This document shows positions 16,469-24,458 of a stretch of 40,934 bases of DNA, one piece after another. A program made the translations under genes and the position numbers. The notes beneath the pieces were generated by a model. The model saw only the letters and a list, made by a program, of their open reading frames with translations, did no database searches and was not told the DNA's origin. Source of the DNA: Anaerovoracaceae bacterium (lineage in GTDB: Bacteria; Bacillota; Clostridia; Peptostreptococcales; Anaerovoracaceae); the NCBI GenBank assembly GCA_029983755.1, contig JASBYX010000010.1, forward strand, positions 1 to 40,934, given 5' to 3'. The number at the start of each line of letters is the position of its first letter. Within the stretch, counting starts at the first letter, position 1.

Positions 16469-17773
16469 TTATAAATCATTTCTAATTATGTCCTCAAGTG
16501 TTTCCCCTTTAATGGCTACATAATTTTCATTTCCATTTCGTAGCATTATAGTAGCAGGCTTTGGAAGGCGATTATAATTGGAAGACATAGAATAGTGATA
16601 TGCTCCCGCAGTGCACAATGCAATTATGTCCCCTCTCTGTATCGAGGAAGGCAGGTTCACTTTTTCCTGTATTATATCTCCTGACTCACATAATCTCCCC
16701 ACTACTGAGGCAGTAAAGTCGCAGTTCTCATCCATTTTGTTTGCAGCAAGACAGGTGTAAGAAGCCTTATATAGGGCGTACCTCGGTGAGTCGGACATTC
16801 CGCCATCCACTGAAACGTAATTTTTGTACCCGGGAATCCTTTTAATGCTCCCTACTGTGTAGAGGACCATACCTGCATCTGCAACGATGGATCTCCCGGG
16901 CTCCATGTGAATAACAGGCAAGTTTATGCCTAACTCTTTGCAAGCATCCTTTGCAGCTTTTGCTACCTCAGATACCTTTTTATCAATGTCTAGATAAGGA
17001 TCCCCATCAGTGTAGCGTACACCGTAGCCACCACCTAAATCCAGTTCACAGGCTTCATATCCCAGATCTTCTTTCATCTGTGCAATGAATTCAAGCATTA
17101 CCCGGGCACCCCTTTCAAAGACATCTTCTGCAAACACCTGAGAGCCCACATGACAGTGAAAGCCCTTGAGGTCAATGTTGGACAAAGAGAGAGCTTTTTC
17201 TGTAATATCTTTGGCCTGGCCTGTTTCTATGGGAGTGCCGAACTTAGAGTCAACCTTGCCTGTGGAAATTGCCTCGAAGGTGTGAGGATCGATCCCGGGA
17301 GTGAGCCTAAGGAGGATTTTCTGTTTCATATTTCTCTTTTTTGCTTCATTTTGGATGGCATGGAGCTCTTCCTCATTATCGCACACAAAATAGCCAACGC
17401 CCTTCTCCATGGCGTATGTAATGTCGGCATCTGTTTTGTTGTTTGAATGAAAGTAGGCCCTCGAAAGATCGTATCCTGCCATAAAAGCTGTATATATTTC
17501 CCCGGCTGAGACTACGTCAATGCCCATTCCTTCTTCCGCCATTATTTTGTAGATGCCTTTGAATGAATTTGCCTTGGAGGCGTATAAAGGGACTGATTCG
17601 GATCCGAAGTATTTTTTAAATGCACTCTTGTATTTTCTGCACTTTTCTCGTATTTTATCCTCATCGAGGAGGTATACGGGAGTGCCATATTTCTCTGCGA
17701 GCTCAACGGTATCCTGGCCTGCAAATAGTAGGTGTTTTCCATCTTCTGAAAGGGTAAGATTATCACAAATCAT
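16469..17773 (-). CDS. lysA: Diaminopimelate decarboxylase (LysA)
   Basis: 434 residues from the ATG at 17773, which shares its A with the TAA of the upstream transporter (TAATG) and has AAGGAGGA ahead (17788-17781). It is an alanine-racemase-fold PLP decarboxylase: K67 in YASKAN, HCHVGSQ, the glycine loop ELDLGGGYGV, E291-P-G-R294, and the CESGD motif (C362). The AGAYHYSMSSNYN stretch near the C-terminus fits DAP decarboxylases better than ornithine or arginine ones. It converts meso-DAP to L-lysine and CO2. Normally this is the last step of lysine synthesis. Here the neighbours (sigma-54 regulator, uptake carrier, DAP epimerase) also allow a salvage or catabolic role. Confidence 0.9.
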   Translation of the reverse strand: MICDNLTLSEDGKHLLFAGQDTVELAEKYGTPVYLLDEDKIREKCRKYKSAFKKYFGSESVPLYASKANSFKGIYKIMAEEGMGIDVVSAGEIYTAFMAGYDLSRAYFHSNNKTDADITYAMEKGVGYFVCDNEEELHAIQNEAKKRNMKQKILLRLTPGIDPHTFEAISTGKVDSKFGTPIETGQAKDITEKALSLSNIDLKGFHCHVGSQVFAEDVFERGARVMLEFIAQMKEDLGYEACELDLGGGYGVRYTDGDPYLDIDKKVSEVAKAAKDACKELGINLPVIHMEPGRSIVADAGMVLYTVGSIKRIPGYKNYVSVDGGMSDSPRYALYKASYTCLAANKMDENCDFTASVVGRLCESGDIIQEKVNLPSSIQRGDIIALCTAGAYHYSMSSNYNRLPKPATIMLRNGNENYVAIKGETLEDIIRNDL

Positions 17774-19023
17774 TATGCTGTCCTCCTTAGTAATTCTTTT
17801 TGAAGCCAATCCTTGCCGTCAACGAATCTGGATACGATGAAGGATACTACGTAGTCTCCGGCTGAGTTTATCATCGTTGCAGGAGGATCCACTAGGTTAC
17901 CTATAGCAACGAGTATAGGGAAAGCGAGCTCCATTTTTTCAGGGAAAAATATGGAGCATATTATATATTCTCCGATGTATCCTCCTCCGGGGACTCCCGA
18001 CATTCCCACAGAAGAAAGAACAGCGATAATCACTATTAGAGGTAGCTGTCCCCAGCTGAGTTCATTTCCCAAAACGCCGAGAACAAAGGCTATTTTCAGC
18101 ACGCATGAGAAACAGGATCCGTCCATGTGCATGGTTGCACCGAGAGGTACTACGATCTTTGATACGTCCTTTGATATTCCTGTTTCTTCTGCTACATCAA
18201 GGTTTGTAGGGATGGTAGCAACCGAGGAGCAGGTTCCAAGGGATACCACAGCAGGCCTCGTAATGTGTTTAAGCATGACTTTGATCGCACCTTTTCCACC
18301 GCCGAACCAAGCGAAAAGGGGAAAGGCTGTGAAGATGTATATCAGACAGAGTGGGTAGTATACTATGAGAGCCCTTCCGTATGATTCCCCTACAAGCTGA
18401 GGTCCGTAGTCAGCCATCAGGCCTGCAAATATCGCAAAAAATGCAATTGGTGCATAGTAGGTTATTATTTGTACGAATTTCAACATTGTATCCGTCAAGC
18501 CTTTGAGAAAGTTTGTTACAACCCCATCTCCGTGTTCCACAAGGCTTGTCGCGAACCCAAAAAGAAGGGAGAACACAATCAATGGAAGCATGGCTTTCCT
18601 GCTCAATAGTCCTGCAAAATCGTCAGCCGTAAAGAAGTTTACTATCATCTCCGACATGGTTGCGTGGTCTCCTACCTTTTGGGCTTCCACATTTGTCCAT
18701 GCTTGTATCACAGGAGGATAGATCTTCATGAGTATGAACATAACAACAGCTGCAAAAGCTCCTGTAACTACGAAGGTGATAACTGTCGTGCTCAAAATTT
18801 TGCCTGCTCTTTTCCTTGACTTCATTCCGGCAATTGATGAAGAAATAGAAGCAAATACCAAAGGTACAACTATACAAAACATCATGTTTATGAATATTTT
18901 TCCAAGCGGTTGTATTACATTTGCAAACTTTGGCCATAGTGCTCCTGCTACTGCTCCAAGTATCATGGATCCGATTAGGATTCCAAGAAATCTGTAGTTT
19001 TTAGCTACATCCGTTTTGTTCAT
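17773..19023 (-). CDS. Dicarboxylate/amino acid:cation symporter (DAACS, GltP family)
   Basis: 416 residues, a multi-pass membrane carrier with two re-entrant hairpins. It has SSVATIP (266-272, hairpin 1), the cation-binding MDGS (D301 in HMDGSC) and GVPGGGY (hairpin 2). Compared with the archaeal glutamate carrier GltPh, the last helix reads D379-P-P-A382-T383-M-I-N386-S-A-G-D390. The aspartate that binds the substrate amino group is kept, but the arginine that binds an acidic side chain is alanine. That argues against glutamate or dicarboxylates and for an amino acid without a simple acidic side chain. The family also contains cystine carriers (TcyP). The ATG at 19023 follows AAGGAGG (19038-19032), which overlaps the dapF stop. 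Confidence 0.88.
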   Translation of the reverse strand: MNKTDVAKNYRFLGILIGSMILGAVAGALWPKFANVIQPLGKIFINMMFCIVVPLVFASISSSIAGMKSRKRAGKILSTTVITFVVTGAFAAVVMFILMKIYPPVIQAWTNVEAQKVGDHATMSEMIVNFFTADDFAGLLSRKAMLPLIVFSLLFGFATSLVEHGDGVVTNFLKGLTDTMLKFVQIITYYAPIAFFAIFAGLMADYGPQLVGESYGRALIVYYPLCLIYIFTAFPLFAWFGGGKGAIKVMLKHITRPAVVSLGTCSSVATIPTNLDVAEETGISKDVSKIVVPLGATMHMDGSCFSCVLKIAFVLGVLGNELSWGQLPLIVIIAVLSSVGMSGVPGGGYIGEYIICSIFFPEKMELAFPILVAIGNLVDPPATMINSAGDYVVSFIVSRFVDGKDWLQKELLRRTA

Positions 19024-19036
19024 AAATAAAGCCTCC

Positions 19037-19882
19037 TTACCATGGAATATTGTCGTCGGTTATTTCCCCAACGCACACTTTGTTTGTAGGCCCGGTGAGA
19101 TAGAGATCTGAGACCTTCCCCTTATCAAGTCTCACCTGAATCGTAAGCTTGCCACCTGTCATATCAACATTTACCGATTCGCCATCAGTCTCTCCTTTCA
19201 GCGTAAGTGCTGTCACCAGAGCCCCTGTTCCCGTACCGCATGCATAGGTGAAATCCTCAACACCCCGTTCAAAGGTTTTTTCAAAATATTGGTTCTTCCC
19301 ACTTTTATCGTAGAAATTAATATTGACACCCTTGTCAAACATAGAAAGATTTCGAAAATATTTGGCTAGTGGTCTGAGCTCTTCATTGCTTAGGCTGGAC
19401 AAACCCTTCACGGGTACTACCAGGTGGGGTACTCCGGGATTACCTATTTCCATGTATGAGCAGTCATATAATTTTCCCTCGTATTTTAAATCTAAATTTA
19501 GATTTATGTTTGTGGGATTATTCAATCTAATCTTATAAGTAGTTTCGTTAAGTCTTTTACCAAGGACTATTCCTGCGGTGGTTTCAATGCACTGTTTTAC
19601 TCCGGACAAGCCGGTTTCGTAGGCGTACCGAGAAATACATCGGGCTCCGTTTCCGCACATGGAACCTATGGACCCGTCGGAGTTGAAAAAAAGCATTTTA
19701 AAGTCTGCTTCGATTCCGGGGGTAGGATTGTCAACCACCATAAAACCGTCAGCCCCTATGCTGAGTCTCCTATGACATAGAATTTTCGCAAACTCCGGAA
19801 TCCGGTCAGCGGGGATTTCTCCCTGGCGGTTGTCGATTATGATGAAATCATTTCCGGCACCGTTCATTTTCCAAAATTTCAT
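19037..19882 (-). CDS. dapF: Diaminopimelate epimerase (DapF)
   Basis: 281 residues from the ATG at 19882, preceded by GGGAGG (19896-19891). A longer open frame reaches 19996 but would start inside the sigma-54 promoter, so I reject it. Both catalytic cysteines are present: C76 in SMCGNGARC and C215 in YACGTGTGA. The N-terminus KMNGAGNDFIIID is also typical. DapF interconverts LL- and meso-diaminopimelate without a cofactor, in the cytoplasm. It is the first gene after a -24/-12 promoter and is followed after 13 bases by the symporter and then lysA. Confidence 0.93.
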   Translation of the reverse strand: MKFWKMNGAGNDFIIIDNRQGEIPADRIPEFAKILCHRRLSIGADGFMVVDNPTPGIEADFKMLFFNSDGSIGSMCGNGARCISRYAYETGLSGVKQCIETTAGIVLGKRLNETTYKIRLNNPTNINLNLDLKYEGKLYDCSYMEIGNPGVPHLVVPVKGLSSLSNEELRPLAKYFRNLSMFDKGVNINFYDKSGKNQYFEKTFERGVEDFTYACGTGTGALVTALTLKGETDGESVNVDMTGGKLTIQVRLDKGKVSDLYLTGPTNKVCVGEITDDNIPW

Positions 19883-19951
19883 TGTAAAACCTCCCTTCTC
19901 CTTATCGACGTTTATGCACGAGGGATATTTTGCTTGCCAAAAATCATTTAA

Positions 19952-19967
19952 TGCATGTTGTGTGCCA
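19952..19967 (-). promoter_or_regulatory. Sigma-54 (-24/-12) promoter in front of dapF
   Basis: On the minus strand TGGCAC (19967-19962), five bases, then ATGCA (19956-19952) match the consensus TGGCAC-N5-TTGCW with one difference, and the GG and GC dinucleotides are correctly spaced. It sits about 70 bases ahead of the dapF ATG. Between it and the regulator gene lies an imperfect inverted repeat, GGCAACC (19992-19998) and GGGTTTTGCC (20019-20028), a possible activator site. Confidence 0.75.
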
Positions 19968-20036
19968 AAGCCCGGAGAGATTTGATTGAGGGGCAACCTT
20001 GGAAGAACTTTACTTTAAGGGTTTTGCCGTTGATTT

Positions 20037-21905
20037 TTAAACCTCATTATTTTTCTCGAGGCCGTACCTTTTGATCTTCTCATAAAACCTAGTTTTCGAA
20101 ATACCAAGGCTATTCATGGCTCCTGTTTTATCACCCTTATACCTGTCAAGGGCATCCTTGATAATCCTCTTTTCTTCAACTATCAACCTGCTTTTTAAAC
20201 TTTGGTCAGTGAGATTATCGGGCTCCTCCGGGTCTATCAGCAAATGCTCTCTATAGATCATATTTCCATCGCACAAAACAATGGCTCTTTCGATGATGTT
20301 CTCAAGCTCTCGTACGTTTCCCGGCCATTTGTAGGATGACAATGCCTCCATTGCTTCATGGGAAAACTGTTTTTTCTTCATTCCATAACTGGTTAGAAGA
20401 TTTGAGAGAATTGAGTTGGCAAGGAGGTTGATGTCCTTGTTGCGTTCCCTAAGTGGAGGAATATGTATAGGAAAAACATTGATACGGTAAAACAAGTCCT
20501 GCCTGAAATTTCCTTTTGAAACTTCTTCTGCAAGATTCCGGTTGGTAGCTGTAATAACTCTTACATCAACGTCTATCGGCGTTGTGGAGCCGACCCTATA
20601 TATGCGTTTATACTGGAGAACATTCAGGAGTTTAACCTGTATTTCCGGTGGGATTTCTCCGATCTCATCAAGAAAAATCGTTCCACCGTTGGCTTCCTCG
20701 AAGTACCCGGATTTTCCCTGCCTGTTTGCTCCTGTAAATGAGGATGGTGCATAACCGAACAATTCTGATTCTATAAGGGTAGGAGCGATGGCATTGCAAG
20801 ATACCATAACAAAGGGTGCTTTAGGGTTCCTCATATCGTGTATTTCTCTTGCCAGTCGTGACTTTCCTGTTCCGGATTCTCCTGTTATTATTACGTTGAA
20901 GCTTGTTGATGCAGCTTTGCGGGCAAGCTCTTTGACTGCAAGCATTTTGGAATCGGAGCCGATAATGTTTGGGAAAGAATCTTTGAGGGTGCCCGAGCCT
21001 TGAGAGAGATGCCTGTATTTTGATTCTATTGTTTTGTAAAAACTGTGAAAGCTGTTCATTTGTCTTTCCACAGCATCCCTATCATATAGAAATATGTGCA
21101 CCCCCTCAAAGGAGGGGTTTTGTCTATCCCGCACCATTGTAACCAAGAACCAGCGCTTGAAAATTTCCATGGCCTGCTCAATGTGATAACCGTGCTGACT
21201 TTCCAAGGTTGTTTCCAGGAAGGACATGCACTGCCTGCCGCCAAGAATTTCAGACACATTTATTCCACTCGTTGGAACAAGTTCCTTTTGCCCCGGAATG
21301 TTCTTCCCATAGAATGGTTTACCTCTCAGAATCTCTCCTGCTTCCTCACCTCGAAAACCATAGCCCTTGCACTGAAAGAACTTTATTTTGTGGGTGCTTC
21401 CATCGAGAATTACCATATGGCCAACGCTCTCAATGTATTCCATTTCAAATGCATTATCATCTACGCTAATGACGATTTGATTCAGATCAAGGTCAATGGA
21501 TGCGGTGAGTTTAAGATCGTCGAAGGTTTCCGTGATACTCATTAAATTTTCCGGCACGTAGGTGCCGAGGGATTTGTATACTGGCTTGAAACTGCTCTTA
21601 AATTTCCCTATCAGCAGCAGACTATCTCCTTTTTTTACCCTTTTGTCCTTGATTCCGAGAAGAGAAAGGTCTTCCGGGGTGAGCATATCATCATTTCCCA
21701 AATCGTTATCAGCTAAGATTACAATGTCACCGGCTTCAATCTTTCCCTGGGGATGGCTCATTCCACTTGGCAAAGTGATGCCAAGCATTTGCTTGGCGGG
21801 ATTATTTATGATTTCCACGACTTTATCGTTATTTACATAGATATATCCTTGGTTTAAGCTGGTATAAATGTCGTTTAGGACTTTTACGTGTTCCGAAGTT
21901 TTCAT
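20037..21905 (-). CDS. Sigma-54-dependent transcriptional activator (PAS - AAA+ - Fis HTH)
   Basis: 622 residues from the ATG at 21905, preceded by AGGAGG (21916-21911); a GTG at 21911 overlaps that site and is not used. A long N-terminal sensor region (about 1-310) opens with a PAS-like segment (GYIYVNNDKVVEIINNPA). The AAA+ domain has Walker A GESGTGKS (342-349), the sigma-54 contact loop and GGTIFLDEIGEIPPE (Walker B), and the R-finger region (VRVITATNRNL). The contact loop normally reads GAFTGA but here is SSFTGA (388-393). A C-terminal Fis-type helix-turn-helix covers about 580-615. Such proteins bind upstream sites and remodel RNA polymerase-sigma-54. The two predicted sigma-54 operons flank it, so it is their likely activator. 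The inducer is unknown. Confidence 0.92.
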   Translation of the reverse strand: MKTSEHVKVLNDIYTSLNQGYIYVNNDKVVEIINNPAKQMLGITLPSGMSHPQGKIEAGDIVILADNDLGNDDMLTPEDLSLLGIKDKRVKKGDSLLLIGKFKSSFKPVYKSLGTYVPENLMSITETFDDLKLTASIDLDLNQIVISVDDNAFEMEYIESVGHMVILDGSTHKIKFFQCKGYGFRGEEAGEILRGKPFYGKNIPGQKELVPTSGINVSEILGGRQCMSFLETTLESQHGYHIEQAMEIFKRWFLVTMVRDRQNPSFEGVHIFLYDRDAVERQMNSFHSFYKTIESKYRHLSQGSGTLKDSFPNIIGSDSKMLAVKELARKAASTSFNVIITGESGTGKSRLAREIHDMRNPKAPFVMVSCNAIAPTLIESELFGYAPSSFTGANRQGKSGYFEEANGGTIFLDEIGEIPPEIQVKLLNVLQYKRIYRVGSTTPIDVDVRVITATNRNLAEEVSKGNFRQDLFYRINVFPIHIPPLRERNKDINLLANSILSNLLTSYGMKKKQFSHEAMEALSSYKWPGNVRELENIIERAIVLCDGNMIYREHLLIDPEEPDNLTDQSLKSRLIVEEKRIIKDALDRYKGDKTGAMNSLGISKTRFYEKIKRYGLEKNNEV

Positions 21906-21977
21906 GTGCACCTCCTCATACAGATTTCTTTACATAAATTTATTGGTGATTCTTAGTTATAGCGTTCTCGCAGAAAA

Positions 21978-22033
21978 CAAACAGAAAAATCGGCATATTG
22001 GTTGTCAACACTATAACAAATTAGTGCCGATTT
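21978..22033 (-). terminator. Probable terminator after the LD-carboxypeptidase gene
   Basis: Minus-strand AAATCGGCA (22033-22025) pairs with TGCCGATTT (21995-21987), a perfect 9-bp stem, and is followed by further T-rich sequence. The 29-base loop is unusually long and contains TTGACA. An operator or promoter role for the region in front of the regulator is therefore also possible. Confidence 0.55.
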
Positions 22034-22067
22034 AGGGAGCGGTTTCCCAAAACCAGGAAATTGGAAA

Positions 22068-22988
22068 TTACTCTGCAAAACTGAACCTTATTTCCCTTTT
22101 ATCAGAATCAACAAAACATTTTGCTCCTAAAGGCAGTGTCATAATTTCATCGCCGTGGCCGGATTGTATGTTGTAAAGCACAGGTATCCCCAACTCAGCA
22201 ACAGCGTCTTTTACAGAATCTAAATAGCTGTATGAGCCGCCTGCAGACGTGCCGATGTCCGTAAATTGCCCAAGCAGGATTCCTTTCACTCGCTTGAACT
22301 TACCTGAATTTCTCAGGTGATAAATCCATTTGTCGATTTTAGTTAAAGGTTCCTCCACTTCTTCTATAAACAATATTTTGCCATCTGTATCCACTTCGTA
22401 AGGGGTGCCGATGCTGGCAGAAAGCAGAGATAGATTTCCTCCAATGAGGGTTCCTTCTCCATTTCCCGGAAGTAGAGTTTCCACTGAATAGCCCTTTTGG
22501 TTAACAAAACAGTATCCTTCGGTTTGCCCGAGGGTATTTAAGAAGGATTCTCGGCTCTCCGTTGGGAAGTTATCCACCATATTAGAAGAAACCATAGGAC
22601 CGTGATAGGTTACAAGATCACACTTCTGATTTAAAAGCAGGTGCAGATTAGTGATGTCGCTGTATCCTACAAAAATCTTGGGGTTCCTTTTGATAATATC
22701 CAAATCTAGGTATTCCATTATTCTGGAGCTCCCATCGCCACCCCTGATGCAGAATATTGCATCAACTTCGGGATTTGCGAACATTTTATTGATCCATTCA
22801 CCCCGGACCTGGCTCTTTCCGGCCATGTATCCGGCATAGCTGTCTGTGAGGTTGTCCGCCGGCAGCGCCCTGAAACCAAGGTCACTTATTGCTTTAATAC
22901 ACTTTTCTTTTCTTTCCTCTGTGATGTTTGAACTAGGACAAACAAGCCCTACAGTATCACCTTTTTTGATTTTCTTAGGTACAATCAT
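22068..22988 (-). CDS. S66-family LD-carboxypeptidase (LdcA/MccF type)
   Basis: 306 residues covering the whole S66 fold. The nucleophile is S110 in VGYSDIT. The glutamate of the catalytic triad fits FIEEVEE near residue 205-211, and the histidine fits QSGHG near 275. Members cut L,D-peptide bonds, for example releasing D-alanine from murein tetrapeptides, or hydrolyse microcin C7-type conjugates (MccF). No signal peptide is seen, so it acts in the cytoplasm, as expected for recycling of imported wall peptides. It starts three bases after the spmB stop without a strong ribosome-binding site, so translational coupling is likely. Confidence 0.88.
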   Translation of the reverse strand: MIVPKKIKKGDTVGLVCPSSNITEERKEKCIKAISDLGFRALPADNLTDSYAGYMAGKSQVRGEWINKMFANPEVDAIFCIRGGDGSSRIMEYLDLDIIKRNPKIFVGYSDITNLHLLLNQKCDLVTYHGPMVSSNMVDNFPTESRESFLNTLGQTEGYCFVNQKGYSVETLLPGNGEGTLIGGNLSLLSASIGTPYEVDTDGKILFIEEVEEPLTKIDKWIYHLRNSGKFKRVKGILLGQFTDIGTSAGGSYSYLDSVKDAVAELGIPVLYNIQSGHGDEIMTLPLGAKCFVDSDKREIRFSFAE

Positions 22989-22991
22989 AAT

Positions 22992-23525
22992 TTAAAACCA
23001 CATAGCATTTACAATGAGGGTAGCCGCTATGAGAGAAGCTAAATCCCCAAGGAGACCTGCAGCTATTGAATGCCTCGAGTTAGTAACTCCTATAGCACCA
23101 TAGTAAACTGCAACGATATAGAAAGTTGTTTCTGTGGAACCAAGGGCTACGGAAGCAATTCTTCCGATTTGAGAAGTGGTCCCATACTCTTTCAGAAGGT
23201 CAGCAAGCATGCCCTCTGCACCTCCGCCTGAGAAAGATCTCATAATTCCCATAGGAAGCACTTCTCCGGGAAGGCCTATAAGCTTTGTAACGGGATTTAT
23301 TGCATCAACTAGCCAGTTCATTGCACCTGAAGCCCTGAACATCCCTATGGCACAAAGCATTGCAACCAGATAAGGGATTATCATAACTGCTGTTTTGAAC
23401 CCTTCTTTAGCTCCTTCGGTGAAGACGGAGTACACAGGGACTTTTTTAAATAACGCATAAAATACTATTACGGCAACTACAACCGGAATTGCCCACGTTG
23501 ATATTAGTTCTAATACATGTGTCAT
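22992..23525 (-). CDS. spmB: SpmB-like membrane protein (nucleoside-recognition 'gate' family)
   Basis: 177 residues and strongly hydrophobic, with about four membrane segments. It matches spore maturation protein B, including the conserved MGIMRSFSGGGAEGML and ALGSTETTFYIVAVYYGAIGV stretches. In Bacillus subtilis spmA and spmB affect dehydration of the spore core, but homologues occur in non-sporulating bacteria, where they are thought to be transport-like. The ATG overlaps the spmA stop by four bases (ATGA). The operon partners are spmA upstream and an LD-carboxypeptidase downstream, which points to a wall-related role. Confidence 0.85.
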   Translation of the reverse strand: MTHVLELISTWAIPVVVAVIVFYALFKKVPVYSVFTEGAKEGFKTAVMIIPYLVAMLCAIGMFRASGAMNWLVDAINPVTKLIGLPGEVLPMGIMRSFSGGGAEGMLADLLKEYGTTSQIGRIASVALGSTETTFYIVAVYYGAIGVTNSRHSIAAGLLGDLASLIAATLIVNAMWF

Positions 23526-24316
23526 TTTTGAACCTCATCTTTTTTTACGTTCTCATCGATTTTTGCGGGGTCATCGCCTTTTGCAGACGCATCACTTTTT
23601 GCAGAATCGTCGCCTTTTGAAAAATCATCACTTTTTCCGTAATTTTCAGGGAGTACTATAGGCTTATCGCCAATGTAGTCCTCATTGATCTCAAGAACTC
23701 CGGCAGCCATATCCCTAGCGACAACATTGTCGAACTTCCATCTCTTGGTCTTCCCGAGCACAATGGTGAAGAATACCCCAACAATAGTTGAAATAGCAGT
23801 TGCAATTATTACCGGAGCGATGATTTCGGCAGCCCCCTTAGCCTGAACACCTGCCCTAAGGCCGATTGCTGTTACAGGGATTAAGGTGATTGATGTAGTA
23901 GCGATGGCAAGAAGCATGCACTGTGCATCCGTTGCTATCCTCTTCGTTGGATTTAAAGTCTGAAGTTCCTGCATGGCTTTTAACCCGAAAGGGGTTGCGG
24001 CATTGCCTATTCCCAAAATGTTTGCTGCGAAATAAAGTGCTATAATTGAATTTGCAGGATGGTCAGAAGGAACCTCCGGGAACAAAAGCCTCATTATAGG
24101 GGACAAGGCCTTTCCAAGCTTCTCGCAGAGACCGGAAACTTCTATAACTTTCATAAGTCCGCAGAAGAAGGACATTATACCAATCAGCCCGATTGCAATG
24201 TCCACAGCTGTGCCGGCAAACTCGAATGTATTGGACAGCACATCATCCATCGTTCCGGTGACAGCGCCTGCAATTACTGCAACCACTACGAATGCAACCC
24301 AAATATAATTCATCAT
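23522..24316 (-). CDS. spmA: SpmA-like membrane protein with a charged repeat tail
   Basis: 264 residues. The first about 200 match spore maturation protein A: NYIWVAFVVVAVIAG, GLMKVIEVSGLCEKLG, and the conserved NILGIGNAATPFGLKAM. About five membrane segments are visible. The last about 38 residues are a hydrophilic tail of six-residue repeats (KSDDFS, KGDDSA, KSDASA, KGDDPA, KIDENV), which is not part of the family. The ATG at 24316 follows AGGAGG (24330-24325). It is the first gene of the operon spmA-spmB-LD-carboxypeptidase, behind a -24/-12 promoter. Confidence 0.87.
   Translation of the reverse strand: MMNYIWVAFVVVAVIAGAVTGTMDDVLSNTFEFAGTAVDIAIGLIGIMSFFCGLMKVIEVSGLCEKLGKALSPIMRLLFPEVPSDHPANSIIALYFAANILGIGNAATPFGLKAMQELQTLNPTKRIATDAQCMLLAIATTSITLIPVTAIGLRAGVQAKGAAEIIAPVIIATAISTIVGVFFTIVLGKTKRWKFDNVVARDMAAGVLEINEDYIGDKPIVLPENYGKSDDFSKGDDSAKSDASAKGDDPAKIDENVKKDEVQK
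23525..23635 (-). repeat. 18-bp tandem repeats encoding the SpmA tail
   Basis: About five to six imperfect 18-bp units (consensus AAA-RGY-GAY-GAN-NNN-KCA on the coding strand) encode the K-x-D-x-x-x hexapeptides. In-frame copy-number change is possible. Confidence 0.7.
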
Positions 24317-24381
24317 AATTCTTTCCTCCTTTACTTTTTTAGACTGATGAATCTAATCGTAGAGTCTTTTTTAATCATAAA

Positions 24382-24397
24382 AGCAAGTTTTGTTCCA
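24382..24397 (-). promoter_or_regulatory. Sigma-54 (-24/-12) promoter in front of spmA
   Basis: Minus strand: TGGAAC (24397-24392), five bases (AAAAC), TTGCT (24386-24382). This differs from TGGCAC-N5-TTGCW at one position and has correct GG-GC spacing. It lies about 66 bases before the spmA ATG. Confidence 0.72.
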
Positions 24398-24400
24398 TTT

Positions 24401-24416
24401 AGGCATTTAAATTGCA
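24401..24416 (+). promoter_or_regulatory. Possible divergent sigma-54 promoter
   Basis: Plus strand: AGGCAT (24401-24406), TTAAA, TTGCA (24412-24416). The -12 half is perfect and the -24 half keeps GGCA. It begins only three bases from the opposing spmA promoter and points to the gene at 24459. Confidence 0.5.
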
Positions 24417-24458
24417 TATAAATTCTTTAATGTATGGCTCAAGGAGAGGAAGGTGTTT

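Noticed and set aside
19883..19996. Longer N-terminus for dapF
   Set aside because: The added residues match no DapF, the ribosome-binding site fits the ATG at 19882, and the extension covers the sigma-54 promoter.
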